Shown: one piece after another, positions 46,355 to 59,575 of the stretch
How the letters are laid out: each line of letters begins with the position of its first letter
Position numbering within the stretch: the first letter of the stretch is position 1
Source: Latrodectus hesperus
Lineage: Eukaryota; Arthropoda; Arachnida; Araneae; Theridiidae
Direction: 5' to 3'
Assembly: GCA_037975125.1 (NCBI GenBank)
Contig: CM075853.1
Coordinates: 49,296,458 to 49,360,457 of the forward strand
Length of the DNA stretch: 64,000 nucleotides
The notes under the pieces: generated by a model
What the model saw: only the letters and a program-made list of their open reading frames with translations
Told to the model about the DNA's origin: nothing
Databases searched by the model: none
Made by a program: the position numbers and the translations under genes

Positions 46355-48451
46355 GATATCTGGATATTAATGTCTATTTGATGTTATTTTATAAAATATA
46401 GTGGACATCCAAGTTCCTGATATCAGGGACATTTGAATTTTAGGAATCTTGGGGATGTGATGAAGGTCTAATAGTTATTTTTATATGAATTGTACTAGAT
46501 CTACGTATTTTATGGATATTTGTGATTGTGTGAGGGTGCATTTTAGTGAGTATAAAATAACATACTTTTATTTTAATTGATGCGTAAGTATAAAAAACTT
46601 AGATATATTTTCTGTTGCCCAACATTTTATTCTATTTATAAAAGATCAGACTGTGGTATTCTATATTATATATTCATATTGTAATGTGTATTTTTTATAC
46701 AACAGTAAAGTGATATTTATTGAAACATTGGTTATTTTTTATTCTTGTTTTATTAATTTTGATAAATAATTTTTTCTTCTTTTCTACACAATTATACTAG
46801 AATGAGAATTCTTTGATAAATAAACTTACGTTATGTAGTTTTTGCTTATAAGAAAATTACATGTGTTTTATTTATAAAAAGGAATATAGGAGATTTTTAG
46901 CTAGCTTTAATGTTAAATTATATGATATTACAAATATAATAAAATATTCAATTTTATTAATTTTTGAATTTTTAACTTTAAAATTTTTTTACCTCACTAT
47001 ATAAATTTCTTCTAATATTAAATATTCTCCCATTGACATGAATTAATGTAAAATTTGTTACTTCTGTAACAGCCATTTTTTATACAGTAACTGAATATTG
47101 AACTAAATACTTATGATGTTTTTATTTTTGGAATAGTTGTGATATGCATAGAAACTGATTTTTCAAAAATGCATTGAAATATCTTTTTAAAATCTTGAAA
47201 TTCCAAATTTTTACATTCTTTTCTGAGTACATTTTTATGAAGAAGCATAAAATTACTTTCCTGTTATTCTTAATGTATATGTAATGTAATGTGCTTATGC
47301 TTGCCAATAAAAATGGCATAATATTTCCCTCATTCAAATTCTCAAATTGAAAGTAAAGTTATATCAATGATTAATTGAAAATTTTCCTCACTGCTCAATG
47401 TCTACTTTTGGTCATGAATTAAAAAATGCCATTTGATTTTAATATAATTTGTCTGACACATTTTGACTATAAAATGTACAGTTTTTGTTTGAAATGTAAT
47501 GGCTTATGACACAGTATGAGAAACTAATATGTATTTTCTATATTTTGATACTAATTTAAAAGTATGAAATTACTCCAAATAAACAGGTTTAAATCCAGTT
47601 AAAAATCATTATACAATAATATGAATGAGAAAAGTCTCAATGAAATCTTACACATTTAAATTAAAAATTTTCAAAATTATTAAACATGTTAAAGTAAACT
47701 ATAACATTGGTATTAAAAATATAATCCAAAGGTAATTGAAACTATTATATTTGTAAAAACTTAAATCCATGTTGAAAAATATTAACTGTATTTAAAATAA
47801 CCAAATTTTTCTCAAGGAAATTTTTCAATGAATTTATATCAATCACACTATTTGTAACATATTCTGCTATCTACTTTGAAATTTAAATTCCTTAAATTCT
47901 GTTTAATATATAATATAAAATGCAAATAAGTTATGAAGTAATTTATTTACTTAAAATGTTTTTATGTTAAAATATATAATTGGTGAGGAACACATAATAA
48001 TACAATAAGCAACTATCACTGTTAAGTTTCTCTAAATTTTATATTCAGATTAATTCTGACATAAAAAATTTTCTCCTCGTATACCTTAATTTGAAAATTT
48101 CATTCAATTTTAAAAAATTGAACTCTTTCTCTAATTGTGTTATCATAAATTATAAACACATTATTTCTAAGTATTTCAATATATTTCATATAGTATTATT
48201 TAATCTTATTATTCTATAAAATAAATAACATAAAATTAGTAAACTTTATTTGTTAGAAATTTGCAAGTGTATTTTATATTCTTCAAATTATTCAAATATC
48301 ACTACATATATATTACTGCAAAATATGTTGATTTTCTAAGTTTTGTGTGATGCATTTTTCATTAAATTATTTAATTTTAGAAATTTGATGTAAAATTTTC
48401 AATTATACAGAAAAGATATCATTAATAAATTTGATAATACTTTTGTTTCAG

Positions 48452-48633
48452 ATTAGCCTAATCAAATTTAAAAAGGCATGGAATACATTTAGTCAAATTC
48501 TTGCAGTTACAGTTGATTCAATATTTAATATATTTAGACTTGTGATTTTGATGGCATTAGTGATCTCAACTTTTGGTGTAATAACAAATCATGTTTTGGG
48601 ACCTTTCTATATGAGTATTAAAGATCCACCAAG
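48452..48633 (+). CDS. Nav-like channel exon 13: domain II S4 end, S4-S5 linker and S5
   Basis: Seen: acceptor TTTTGTTTCAG ending at 48451 and donor AAG|gtattt at 48634; phase 0 in, phase 2 out. It opens ISLIKFKKAWNTFSQIL, then a long hydrophobic S5, and ends with a PPR turn. Known: para reads LRVFKLAKSWPTLNLL with S5 behind it. Across the junction S4 reads R..R..S..K..K, so the third basic residue is serine. The tryptophan of the S4-S5 linker is kept. A (TA)n tract lies about 90 bases downstream. Confidence 0.87.
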
Positions 48634-48719
48634 GTATTTTTTGTATCATTAATTTTTCATTTGTTGCATTTTTTGATCATGTGACTTTAATGATCTAAAA
48701 GTCATACTATTGTCTTTAT

Positions 48720-48723
<4 letters not shown>

Positions 48724-48797
<74 letters not shown>

Positions 48798-48810
48798 CAC
48801 ACACACACAC
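48724..48810. repeat. (TA)n(CA)n microsatellite
   Basis: TA repeats passing into CA repeats, about 90 bases after channel exon 13. Confidence 0.95.
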
Positions 48811-49539
48811 AAAACATTTTAACTTTTCTCTAATAGTTATTATTTTTATACTTAATTGAGTATTTAAAATTAAGTATAAAAGCATCTTGATTAAAATTTA
48901 TTTAATCAAAGTTAAAGTTCTCAATTTATATCATCCAAACTTTTGTTTTTATATAGGAGTGTACGGATTTAGAAAAGTAGATTCTTCCTACTTATTTCTG
49001 GTTCCTACAAATAAATTTTATTCTCAAAACATGAGCTAAATAAAAGTTTTCCTTCTGTTAATATTTTTCACTTTTTTAAAATTATAATATAAATATTCAT
49101 TAATAATTTTTATATAAATTTCCAATGTTTGCTTTTTATTAGTCAATATAAATTAAATATTAATTTAAATAGAATTTTTTTCAGACTTTATTGAACAAAT
49201 TGTGTCAACAGGAAATATAAATTTTTAATTTATATTAAATTTTGTATGTTTCTCAAAAATTTAAATCTTTTCGTAACGTAACTAATTTTAATTAACTGTC
49301 AAAATCTTATCATGTAATAAAAATCAATTAAAAGGTAATATGAGAGGAGTAGATCAAGCTCCTTAATAGACTGAGCCATTTATCAAAATTTGAAATTTTT
49401 CGAGTGTCGCAATTCAATACGTATTTAAAAGGTTTGCAAAAAACATATTAAATTTTTTTATAGAAATTATATTTATTGAAAACATTTAAATAAAAGTTCA
49501 AATTATGTGTACTAAATTTAAATATTGGAAACTAAACAC

Positions 49540-51400
49540 ATTTATTTTACTTCTCTTGATAACTCTTTAAAATTTGGCGACTTATTGGTGACAGTAATTC
49601 TTTTAGATGCTGGTTAGCTACTACTGATCGGTAATTGGATTTCATGACTTTTGAAGAGGAATAAAATGGTTCACATAAGTATGTTGTTCCGAATATTGAA
49701 ATAATTCGACCAGCAGCCTTTTTTAAATTCGGAGTACTTCGATTCCGGTGCAAATTTCCAAAATAATCGTCATCAATTCAAATTCTCCAGATACTGTTTG
49801 GGTCATAGTTATATTGGAAATGGAAAAATCACCTTAAATTATCTTAATTTCAAATAGATTTTAAAAAAAATCAAGAGACGATTTAAATTATTTAAAATCT
49901 TGAAATTCTGCCAATATTCCAGCTAGTTTCTTTATATACTCATTAAGTTTCTCTTGTTTAATATTGGAAAAAAATTTTTTAATTTGAAGCAAACAAAAAA
50001 ATTTTTATTTTTAATGTCCTTTTGAAAAAGTTGTAATTTAGTTTGAAAACTAAATATACACTATAAGAGGTCAGATATTATTTTATCTTTCCCTTGCATT
50101 TGTAAATTCAGTGTTTGAAAATGTTCCATGGCATCAGCCAAAAACATCAAGTCTTGTAACCACTCATCATTGTCCAATTCTGAATTGGTTATTTCTTTTT
50201 CTTTTAGAAATGCACTTATTGGGTCAAACAAATCTAGAAGTCGATTTAATATGTTGTAGCTAGATAACCATCTAACATTACAAAAGAAATTTCTGTATTT
50301 TGCTGTATGGAATCCGTAGCGGTGTATTATCCGCAAGCCCTGTTTTTCGAACAAAGGGAAAAAAAGCGTCGCATAATCCGCAACGGCGTATAGTCCGCGG
50401 CAATCTTTTCGACGAATAGTCAAAAACTTATGCTGCAAATAATTTGGTGTCAAATAAAATAAAAAATACACATTATGATTAAAAATATAGTAAATTCTAC
50501 AGAAAAATTTATAGTGATAAAAATTTGTTTGAATCCACCTCAACGAAAAGTGCGATTAACTGAGATGAAAACACAACATCGATCAAAATCCTAAAAGATT
50601 CTAGTAAATCTTATCGATTTTTATATTTTAATATCTTTTAAAATGAGGTTATATATACTTTAAAAATAAACTATATTTGTTTCATTAATAATTAAATGAA
50701 AGAAATGGATTATTTTCTAACTGCGCATGGAATTCATTTTTTCTTTTGTACAGCACATGCTTTGTTTTTCATCTTACATTACACGTTCGTCGACATTTTT
50801 TTCATTTGCCTTCCCTTTAGCTTTCAGTTTAAATTTTTTTTATTATTATTATTAATTAAATTTGCTCAGTAACTTGATTTTCACTTCACTATGACGATAA
50901 ACGAATTTGAATGTTTTCAGAGCGAAAAGTTCAAGTCAAGATAAAATACTAATGAATTGGAATTTTAATATCATTCAGAGGAACTGAATTCGTTCTTAAA
51001 CGTAATTGGACGGTGTTGATTCTAGTTAAAATAAGTCAACTGAGTCATAGCGCCATCTGTTATTTATTTTATGAAATATAAATGACATTTCTTTTAAAGC
51101 TTTATAGTAAGCTTTACTGATGAAAAATATTTTTTTTATCAGATTATCCGCAGTGGCGCATAATACGCACAACGAAATTTGGAACTTTTTTGTACACATA
51201 ATCTGTGGATTATATACTGGAATATACGGTAATGTCATTTGAAAGTTCTTCATCCTTTAATTCTTCAAGGAAATTTTTGAACTGTCAATTTTTTGCATTG
51301 GTGTAAATGTAATTTACAATGTTTAACATTGTTTTCATAACATCAGGGTATTTTAAATATTTTGTAACCTGATGTTCTTAGTGAATCGGTAGAAATTGTG
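49540..51400 (-). pseudogene. hAT transposase pseudogene (GTF2IRD2/ZBED-like type), split by an inverted-repeat element
   Basis: Minus strand. PDVMKTMLNIVNYIYTNAKN near 51340 and QFKNFLEELKDEELSNDI near 51280 precede the insertion at 50293-51229. FCNVRWLSSYNILNRLLDLF near 50270 follows it, then LADAMEHFQTLNLQMQGKDK near 50110 and, at the C-terminus, IISIFGTTYLCEPFYSSSKV near 49690 with SNYRSVVANQHLKELL behind it. Known: (H/N)VRWLS, LNxxLQGK and the CExFFSxxK dimerisation motif mark this hAT group. Frameshifts and stops show decay. Faint similarity may reach 51960. Confidence 0.78.
50293..51229. mobile_element. TA-flanked terminal-inverted-repeat element, copy 2 (937 bp, non-coding)
   Basis: Second copy of the element at 29573. 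Right end CCGTATATTCCAGTATATAA (complement); left end CTGTATTTTGCTG, slightly decayed. The right flank is TA (51230-51231); the left flank is TT, taken as a mutated TA. Removing the element and one flank copy restores the hAT frame across the site as DINFFCNVRW. The subterminal GCGTATA-like motifs occur as in copy 1. Confidence 0.78.
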
Positions 51401-53429
51401 GAATTTGAGAATTATCTTTTAACCGTTTCAGGCGCATTACCTTTAAAGTTGAAATATTAAGAAAAAAATTGTAGGCTGTCTATTTAGGCCTTAAAAGAGT
51501 ATACAGTAAAAATTTTGTAAAGATTTAGCTTACCATTTCAATTTTATGGGTGTTCCATCACATGGAAAACTGTACCGCAAGGGTCGTGAAAAGCCAGCAT
51601 TGCAGTGAAGCTGGTATACGCGTAAATGCTTTTGCATATGATTGAAAAAACAATGCATTACTTCTGTGTAGTAGATTTAGTGTGATCCAATGTGCACCAC
51701 ATGGTGCTATTCTACACCAAAAATTAAAAAAAAAAACAATTTCTGTACAATCTTTTTATTTATCCATAGCTGTATAGAAGAGCCTTGTTTAAATAAATCA
51801 TTGTCATCATCTTCACTTGCATCCAACACAGCATTATCAGCCTGAGATTGATTAAGTGGTTTAGGAACATATTTTTCTCAGAAGTCCTGTAAAAATAAAC
51901 CATCTAGAAATGTGGAGTCGGAGACCTCAAAAGCCCTTGCAAATCTGGGGCACTCAAAAAGAAAGAGTGTTGAGATTTATGTCTAGTTTATGTCAAAGAT
52001 TAAAACTAAACACTTGCATCTGATGTCAAAAACATAACTCTTGCATCATCATAAAATAATTTGAAGATTGTCAAAAATTCAGAGATCTGTAATAATGTTT
52101 ATGGTAAAATGTACTTTTCATCATACTTACAGTGATAGGATTATTCAGGTTTTGTAGTTCCTGAAAAAAAAATTTTTTTTCCTGAAAAAGTTTGTCATAA
52201 TCCTGAAATTCCTGAATTATTTTCTTGGAAGAGAAAGAACTTGCTTATTTTCAATTTAAAAAATAGGAGCATTCTTTCAAAACTTTACAAGCGAATAAAA
52301 ATCGGATTTCCTAATGATATCATGGGAGAGAAAAAGAAGAAATACAATGAAGAATGAAAAGAACTGTTGACGACCTCATAAGAGGTGCCTGCTTCTTACA
52401 CATGAATCAAGAATTTGACAGCTCGCCATGTTTTCCCTTTGTTCAGAAAACCAAAATTGTTTATCTCAAGAATTTGAGAGTGGTTGTCCATTAATTTTTT
52501 GGAAACTTTTTGTTATTTTGTGTGCATATTTTCAAGGATTTATATGTACCTAGGACTAAAATGCCTCAATTACAAAATTTTCAAACAGTGACTTTCTTCT
52601 AATTGTACGAACAAAAATGGGGATTTTATTAAAGACTGGTGTCAAGCACATGAAAGCAATAATCTTCCACTTTTTACCGTATGTTTTGTAAGAAAATTAG
52701 TGTTGCAAATATGGGATTTTCTCAAGTTTTGATTCGTACTAGTTCACTTAAACATAAAAAAAGAAGAAAAAAGAAAGTTAAATCAGACTGTTTTTATTTT
52801 TAACATGAATGCAAAATAGGATCGACAAAATTGCTGATTGTATGGTCTTCCAAAAAGCATTGGATACAGTTAAATGCACAAGATAAAGTTTTAAAATTTT
52901 TATTTGAGAAAATGGTTTAAATAATAATAAGTTGCTCCAATGTTTCATAGATGTACCAAATGTCAGTTAAAGTTAAATGCTCATTTAAATTCTTTAGGAA
53001 TTTTGAATTTGATTGATATAAGTACATGAAGTTTACACATTATCAAAAATGACATAAAGAAAGGTATATCAAATTTAAGTTGTAACTTAAATACTTTTAT
53101 TCACTGTCTATATAATTGGTTTAATTTTGTCAGTATTAAGAAAAGATTATTACAGTGTTCAGATTTCTTTATTAATGGATTCATTTGCTGACTATTTGTT
53201 TAAAAAACATGTAAAGTCACAATGGTTAACTTTAGGATCTTGATGTTAATAGATAATTGAACAGTATCCAGCCTTAAAAGAATATTTTAACTATATTCCC
53301 CCCCCCAAAAAAAAGCATGGGAATGGAGGAAAATATGTAATTATTTAAAAGTGTTTAAAGTAACTACTAAACTTAATGTATTTACATTTTTTTATTTATT
53401 TTTGCTATATATTTTCTTCTTACCTATTA

Positions 53430-54470
53430 CTTTTTCAGAAAAAAATCTCCATTAATATACTGTTTATTTAGTAAGCCAAATGAATTAGAAGTATAATGTA
53501 TAAATTTTTGAAATCTGATGTTGTCAAGAAAGGAATGCCTCTATGTAATGTAAATTGCAAAGAAGCCAAACTGTGGTTACCCCTTAGAAATTTAGATGTT
53601 TCAGCAGCTAGCAAATATATTACTTATTCTGAAAACAGAAGATTTCTGCATAATGTTCGAAGTACTTATATGAGAACTTGCCATTACTTACAGCAGAAAT
53701 TGCCACTTTCAAATCCTTTTTTGCATGATGTACAGTACATTCGACCATCAAGGAAGGAGAATAAACATTTTAAAGAAGCTTTTATTTGACTTTCAAATTA
53801 TGTGCTAAAAGTAACAAAAAATGATGCATTTTGTGATAAAGTGAAAGAAGAAATTGAAATGTATGTTTGAGAGGACATTAAACAAATGATTGAAAATTTC
53901 CTGCAGAAAAATATTTGCTATTGCTGAAATAAAATTTCTAAATAAAAAATGTTTCAGAAAATTTTAAATATCATTTTCTTTCAAAATTAGTTAAATCATG
54001 TGTAATACCACTGGGAAATGCTATCTCTCAATGTGCGTTTTCTGTCAATAAAAGTATTATAACTCAATAAAGGTGCCAGTTATCAGACCTTGGTATTCGT
54101 TCATTAAGAATGTGTAAGAATTTTATAGGTAGGAATGAATCTGTTAATTTAGTTATGAAATCATTGATACAGTACATAAAAAATGCTCCTTCTCAATATG
54201 CTTTTTACTTTTAATAACAAAATAAAGAAATGGATGAAAAGAAGAAAAAGAAAAGAATGTTAAAATGTTGAACAGAGCATGAATAAAGCAGATAAAGAAA
54301 TTTTTGACTCTCTCATTGCTGAAGAAAATAACTTTTCAAAAGATGAAGCTTTCCAGTTGTGGTCAATAGCTCATCAGAAAAACTAAGAAATGCTGTAAAA
54401 ATTAATGATTTTCAAGAAGTAAAAGTTTCTCAGATTATGTTGGATGTTGCCAATCATAAAATTAAATATG
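53430..54470 (+). pseudogene. hAT-like transposase remnant, C-terminal part
   Basis: Plus strand. The open part reads YLQQKLPLSNPFLHDVQYIR near 53690. Later, in shifting frames, come a block equivalent to the GNADVERGFSxNK dimerisation region (here with SQCAFSVNKSI near 54030), CQLSDLGIRSLRMCKNFIG near 54070 and a lysine-rich end. A final LRNAVKINDFQEVKVSQIML near 54390 follows. The order resembles a hAT-type family common in arthropod genomes. The N-terminal half was not identified. Its strand and motifs differ from the hAT at 49540, so it is a separate insertion. Confidence 0.6.
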
Positions 54471-55410
54471 TTTGAAAAAAATTAACTTAAATTCAACAAA
54501 AAATTTCACAAATTAAAAAGAAACAGTATTTTTTTCTTGATATTTTGGAATTTGAAGTTTATTTCTGTAAAAATATTCATAGTTGTATTAATTGTTCAAT
54601 AATATTACTGTTAATAAAAAAATATTAAATATGACTAGTTTTTCAAACTTTACATAATATTTAAGATATGTTTATTAACAATGATTGTAACTGGATAATC
54701 TTTAAAAGTTTAGTTAATTAAAAGTACAGAATTTATAACTAAGCTTATTTGTAAGTTAAAGCTTTTAATTTTTTATTTATTTATTTATTTATTTTTTGAC
54801 AAATGCAAAGTTAAAAACTATTAATATTTATTTTTTTCTTTTACTTTACTAAACTATTAATAAATTAAGACTGTTTTGAAAAATGTCCTGAATTTTTGTT
54901 TATCCACTACTATGCTAGGATTATTGTCAAGTTTTCATGTGTAAAGATACATTATTTTAGTTAATGATTATATTGGGATCGCATTGACTCTTCCACAGCC
55001 CATGATGACTGCTTTGCTTCAGAATAACATTTGATATTGCAAAACACTGATTTTTTTTTCAAAGTATTGCTTTGTATATGAGCATTATTCATATAGTCTA
55101 TATTTCGGCTGATGTACATTTTGTGTGTTTTTATTATTACCTTATAAGGATACTTTATTTATTAAAACTTCTCATTAATATTTTAAACAGAAACCTTAAG
55201 CGGAATTATTTGCTTTATATAAACATGATAAATGTTAGAAGTTGTGAAATATATAAAACTGAATTGATGTAAAGTGTTTAAGAATAACCTACCTAACGAA
55301 ACTGAAATATTTCATTTTACAAGCATCATTTAATAGTGTAATTATATTTCAATAAGGAATTATGTAAAATATTATTTTTTCTTTAAAGATAAGTATATCA
55401 TGTTATTGAA

Positions 55411-55514
<104 letters not shown>

Positions 55515-55575
55515 GTTTTGCAATTATGTATTAATGATTTATCACTGCATTATGAATATAAATATTTTCAAATAG

Positions 55576-55795
55576 ATGGTCTTTCTCTACATTCGGAGGT
55601 TCTGCTTTCATTGTATTAAATGTATTCACAGGAGAATGGATTGATTTTTTATTTGATTGTATAGTAATATCAAACCGATCTCCATTATGCCCATTTATTT
55701 TCATTACAATGTATGTGATTGGTCATCTTGTTATTACAAGCCTCTTTACAGCATTACTTCTAAGCTCTTTTGATTCAGTTCAATTTTATGATGAA
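55576..55795 (+). CDS. Nav-like channel exon 14: domain II P-loop, selectivity filter and S6
   Basis: Seen: acceptor ending TTTCAAATAG at 55575 and donor GAA|gtaagt at 55796; phase 2 in, phase 0 out. The join rebuilds PPRWSF. The pore reads IVLNVFTGEWIDFLFDC and S6 ends LFTALLLSSFDS. Known: para has LPRWNF, MIVFRVLCGEWIESMWDC and LFLALLLSNFGS. The DEKA glutamate is kept (codon 55634-55636). GEWI is a sodium-channel signature and argues against the calcium-channel and NALCN families. The outer-ring glutamate is aspartate, and the S6 asparagine before LF is serine. Confidence 0.93.
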
Positions 55796-56604
55796 GTAAG
55801 TGATTTTAAATATGTTTTACTTTTTATATCAAAAACTATTTGCATAATACATAAAAAATTATTATTTATAATATATTTTATTTGTAACTCTAAGTAACTG
55901 TAAATTATTTTCAGACTTTATTCATATTTCCTGAATAAGCAAAATTGTTTAAACCAATATTTTTACAACAAAAAATTAGGCTATATTTTTATTGAATAGA
56001 TTAATGTTTTTACTAAATGCAAAAGTAAAAAATATGCTTAAATATGATGGATTTTGAATTGGTAAATATTAATATATCATTTTAATTTTAATTATTAGAA
56101 TATAGTCATTTAAAATATGAATTTTGCATTTTTTAAATTTTATTTATTAGTTTATTATTTTTTCTAATTTTTATATATTACATGCTGTATATGGTTTCTA
56201 TTATTAATTGTAAATACTTGACAAAATATTTTTTCTTCTTAGTTTTAAAATCATAGCTGAGAATAATATGTTGCCTGATATTTTACCATGCTTGTTTTCT
56301 TTATTTTAAAATGCGTAAAAAAAAATCATATTTTTACCAAATATTTTAACAGTGAACACAGTTTCAGTACCTTTTGCCTCCTCTCTTTGACTTTTAATTT
56401 TTACATATATATCATTGAAATATATAATCTAATTATAGCAAGACTTTAAATTTTTTTAGAAAAGTAGACTAAAGAGTTTTTATGAAAAAATGAAGAGTTC
56501 AATTTTTTGGATATTTTTATTTATAAAGGTACTTATATTTGATTTTATATAATATTTGCATTATTATTGTGAAAAAATATTATAATTTTTATACACTATT
56601 TTAG
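55796..56604 (+). other. Intron 14 of the Nav-like gene
   Basis: AT-rich, no repeat or coding content recognised. Confidence 0.6.
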
Positions 56605-56687
56605 AATAAAGTGAAAGAAACATTTCTAAGCAGAAAGTTATCCTTTTTCCAATCTGTTAAAAAAACTAGATGGTTCATTAAACTTAA
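56605..56687 (+). CDS. Nav-like channel exon 15: domain II-III linker
   Basis: Seen: acceptor ATACACTATTTTAG ending at 56604 and donor CTTAA|gtaagt at 56688; phase 0 in, phase 2 out. The product is NKVKETFLSRKLSFFQSVKK followed by TRWFIKL. Known: para has NKIAEAFNRIGRFKSWVKR just after domain II S6. In para more than 200 linker residues follow; here this exon joins directly to domain III S1. Confidence 0.8.
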
Positions 56688-58020
56688 GTAAGTTATTAAT
56701 TTCATATCACCATTATAATTAATTCTATCATGTATATTAGAAAAATATTTTACATATAACTATGAAATGAGATTGTATTGCCTAATTGCAGTATTTTTAA
56801 TTTGATATTTAGACTCAGTAAGAAAACATAATATTTCAAATCTAGATTCTTTTAAGCATGTTCAAGTTTTTCATTATTTACTACATTGATTAAAAATATA
56901 TTTATGCATTACAAACATACGTGTTGCAACATACATTCATCATAAATTATTGTTATCATAACTGTGCTTGTGGTAAAAATTTCTGTTATCAGTTTTGTTT
57001 TAATTTTGTATTTCTCATAATTGCATAATTTATATTTATTAAAATGCAAAATAATTATTATCTTTGTAAACATTTGTTCAGTTATTTTATACAATACTAT
57101 TGAATGATTAAATAGGAGAATGTACTGAATATTATCTATAATCTCTTTAAATTTTTTCTAAAATGCTCTTAAATTTTTTATTACATTCCTAATTTTAAAC
57201 ATTTTTCTTGGAAAATTTTGAAAAATAAATAAAAATTTTTAATATTATGAAAATCACCAAAATAATTCATCATTTATTTTTAATTGTGAAGTTTATGAAC
57301 GACACAAAATATAAATTTTTATTATTCAAGTGCTCTAAATCCGTTCCTTTAAAATGTCCAATAATATAGTAAATTTTTTTGAAAATTACATTACATATTC
57401 CAAATTTAAGCTTCCCAATTGTAAGTATTTTTTGTGAATAAAATTAATGAGTATCAATTGCCTAAAATTATTAAATTATATTTTAAATTTTATTGTACTC
57501 AGTATTGTTGCACATTTAAACTACCAAATATTGGCGTTTATTACTAATATAATAAAAATATTTCCCAAATATAATAAAATGACACTTTAAATTTAACATA
57601 ATCAAAAATAAATATATTTATTAAGTATTTTAAAAGTACATAAGAAATTAAAAACAGAGAAATATATCTATTTCCAAAATAATAAAAATCAAAAAAGAGT
57701 AGAGGCAAATAATATTAAACATTAAGCTTAGAAGGCATAATTTCAGAATGTAATCCAAATTATTTCACTTGGTTATGTGTGATTTGAACATAAATCATTT
57801 GCATGATAAATTAATAACAAAATTAGAATATTGTTACTTAAGAAATATAACTTTATGTAAAATGAAATGAAAAGCTGTATATTTATCCTTGACTTCTCCA
57901 ACTGAAATTTTGTTGATAAATATAACAATATGTCAAAATAAATATCTGTTTGAATTCTTTATATATAAGGCATCAAATTTTTATTTTCTTGTCTCATATG
58001 ATTAAAAAACTGTGTATATA

Positions 58021-59575
58021 TATTCAAGTAGTTATCAAAATAATGAAAACTTTTTAGATTTGTAAAGAATCCTTTATTAGTATAATGTAGGACCACATTT
58101 GACATTTAATAGAGCTTGGATTTACTTGAGAATTGATTCATACATGTGCTAAACAGCTTTTAGAGAGACATTTTCATGATGGTATTGTGAAAATTATATG
58201 AAATATGCCAGTGAAAGATATCAATTCTATATTGAACACCTTAAAACACCTTAGCATGCTTCAGTTATATTGTATTCGGGTAGCTGTACCAAGGTAGATA
58301 TTTAACTTCATCCTTGTGGCACAAAACAAAATAAATCAATTTATTTGTCTTATGTCACAATAAACCATTATTGGACAAATCACACTGAAATAGAAAACTT
58401 TGTTTTTTATAGAAAACTAAGTTTGGATCATCGAATGAAACTCGTAAGCTAAAACTTCCCTATACTTCTTCCTAGTGATTCTTCGTTTCAATGTTAGGAT
58501 TAGTCCAACAGAGAACCATGAAATAGCTGCCTATATAAGAATGCTAGTCAAGACAGATCCACCTTCATGCTTGTTAGTGGAAAGAGACAAGCATGATCAC
58601 AGCTTGTGCTGGTGTCCTCCCAGTGGTGTCCTTCCTTGTACCTAACCTAGAGTTAGTTTTTACCATTTTGCTGGAAGCATCAGGTTAGAGAATCTTTGTA
58701 ATACTTTTTCTTCAAGGAGCAAAACAGATAACCCCTTAATACTTGACTTATCATCCTTGGAGATATGATTTCACTTGGAAGACTTTATGATCACAACTTA
58801 TTTAATATGCCCCAACCACTTTTAGTGAACAAGACATTACTTATGTTAAGTTGAGATTTAAACTCGTTACTTTCCAATTAGATGGATGCCCTGTCAAACC
58901 AGGTTACTAATGTCTTTAAGAGAAAAGCATGAAATGATTCATCTGACCTTATCACCTTCTTCCACTTATTCCACATATCTAACCACTTATCACTTTAGGA
59001 ATGTGACCCCATTGTAGACTATGTTTGGCATTAACATTTATTATAAGTGGGTTAGGAATTATTGCTCTACCTTAACTGTTCTGTTTATGAAGGTGCTTTC
59101 TAACTGTAATCATTGACACTGGAGAATTCAGATGTTGATTGAGTTCATAGATTTTTGCTGCAGTTTTTCATTTTTTATGCATTACAATTTTGTTTGTTTA
59201 TTGCATATAGCTTCTCTTTACATCCACTATTTTGTTTTGTTGACCTTGTCTTGCATTGCTGTGTATATTATGCTGTCCTCACTTTAAGCACAGTATATGA
59301 GGTATATCCTAAAATTAGGAATTTTCTGGTGATACTTGCTCCAGATAGATGAGTTCCTAGAAATGGCATTATAAAATACGAGGTGTCTAGCATTTTATGT
59401 TTTTCATAAAATCTAACTTTCTGAACTTCAATAAAGTTACCATATGACACCAGACTATACATATATTGATTTCTAAAATAAAGTTGGATGTTTTATATTT
59501 TTACACTTATGAAGCCTATTAAAAATGTTTATTATATTCCCTGATGTTACCATTATTTTGGTAACCACCTGTATA
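58021..59575 (-). mobile_element. Decayed Tc1-like transposon (1.55 kb)
   Basis: Left end AGTAGTTATCAAAATAATGA (from 58027) is mirrored at the right end (complement AGGTGGTTACCAAAATAATG, ending 59575). The two ends agree at about 24 of 29 positions. On the minus strand near the left end the frame carries ALLNVKCGPTLY, matching the A(V/R)xxAKGGPTxY C-terminus of Tc1-type transposases. A YLPWYSYPNTI block near 58290 resembles the SPDLNPIE region. The rest of the transposase is too decayed to follow. Confidence 0.6.

Larger units (their letters stand above)
40173..48451 (+). other. Intron 12 of the Nav-like gene (8.3 kb)
   Basis: Splits domain II S4. Mostly AT-rich. It has GATATC/ATATCC-rich patches at about 41050-41350 and 45560-46560, the second split by composite repeat copy 3. 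The overlapping open frames at 44699-44966 on opposite strands have no recognisable content. Confidence 0.65.

Noticed and set aside
50061..50543. A 160-codon minus-strand frame as one protein
   Set aside because: It is a chance fusion: its first half is inverted-repeat element sequence and only its second half belongs to the hAT pseudogene.
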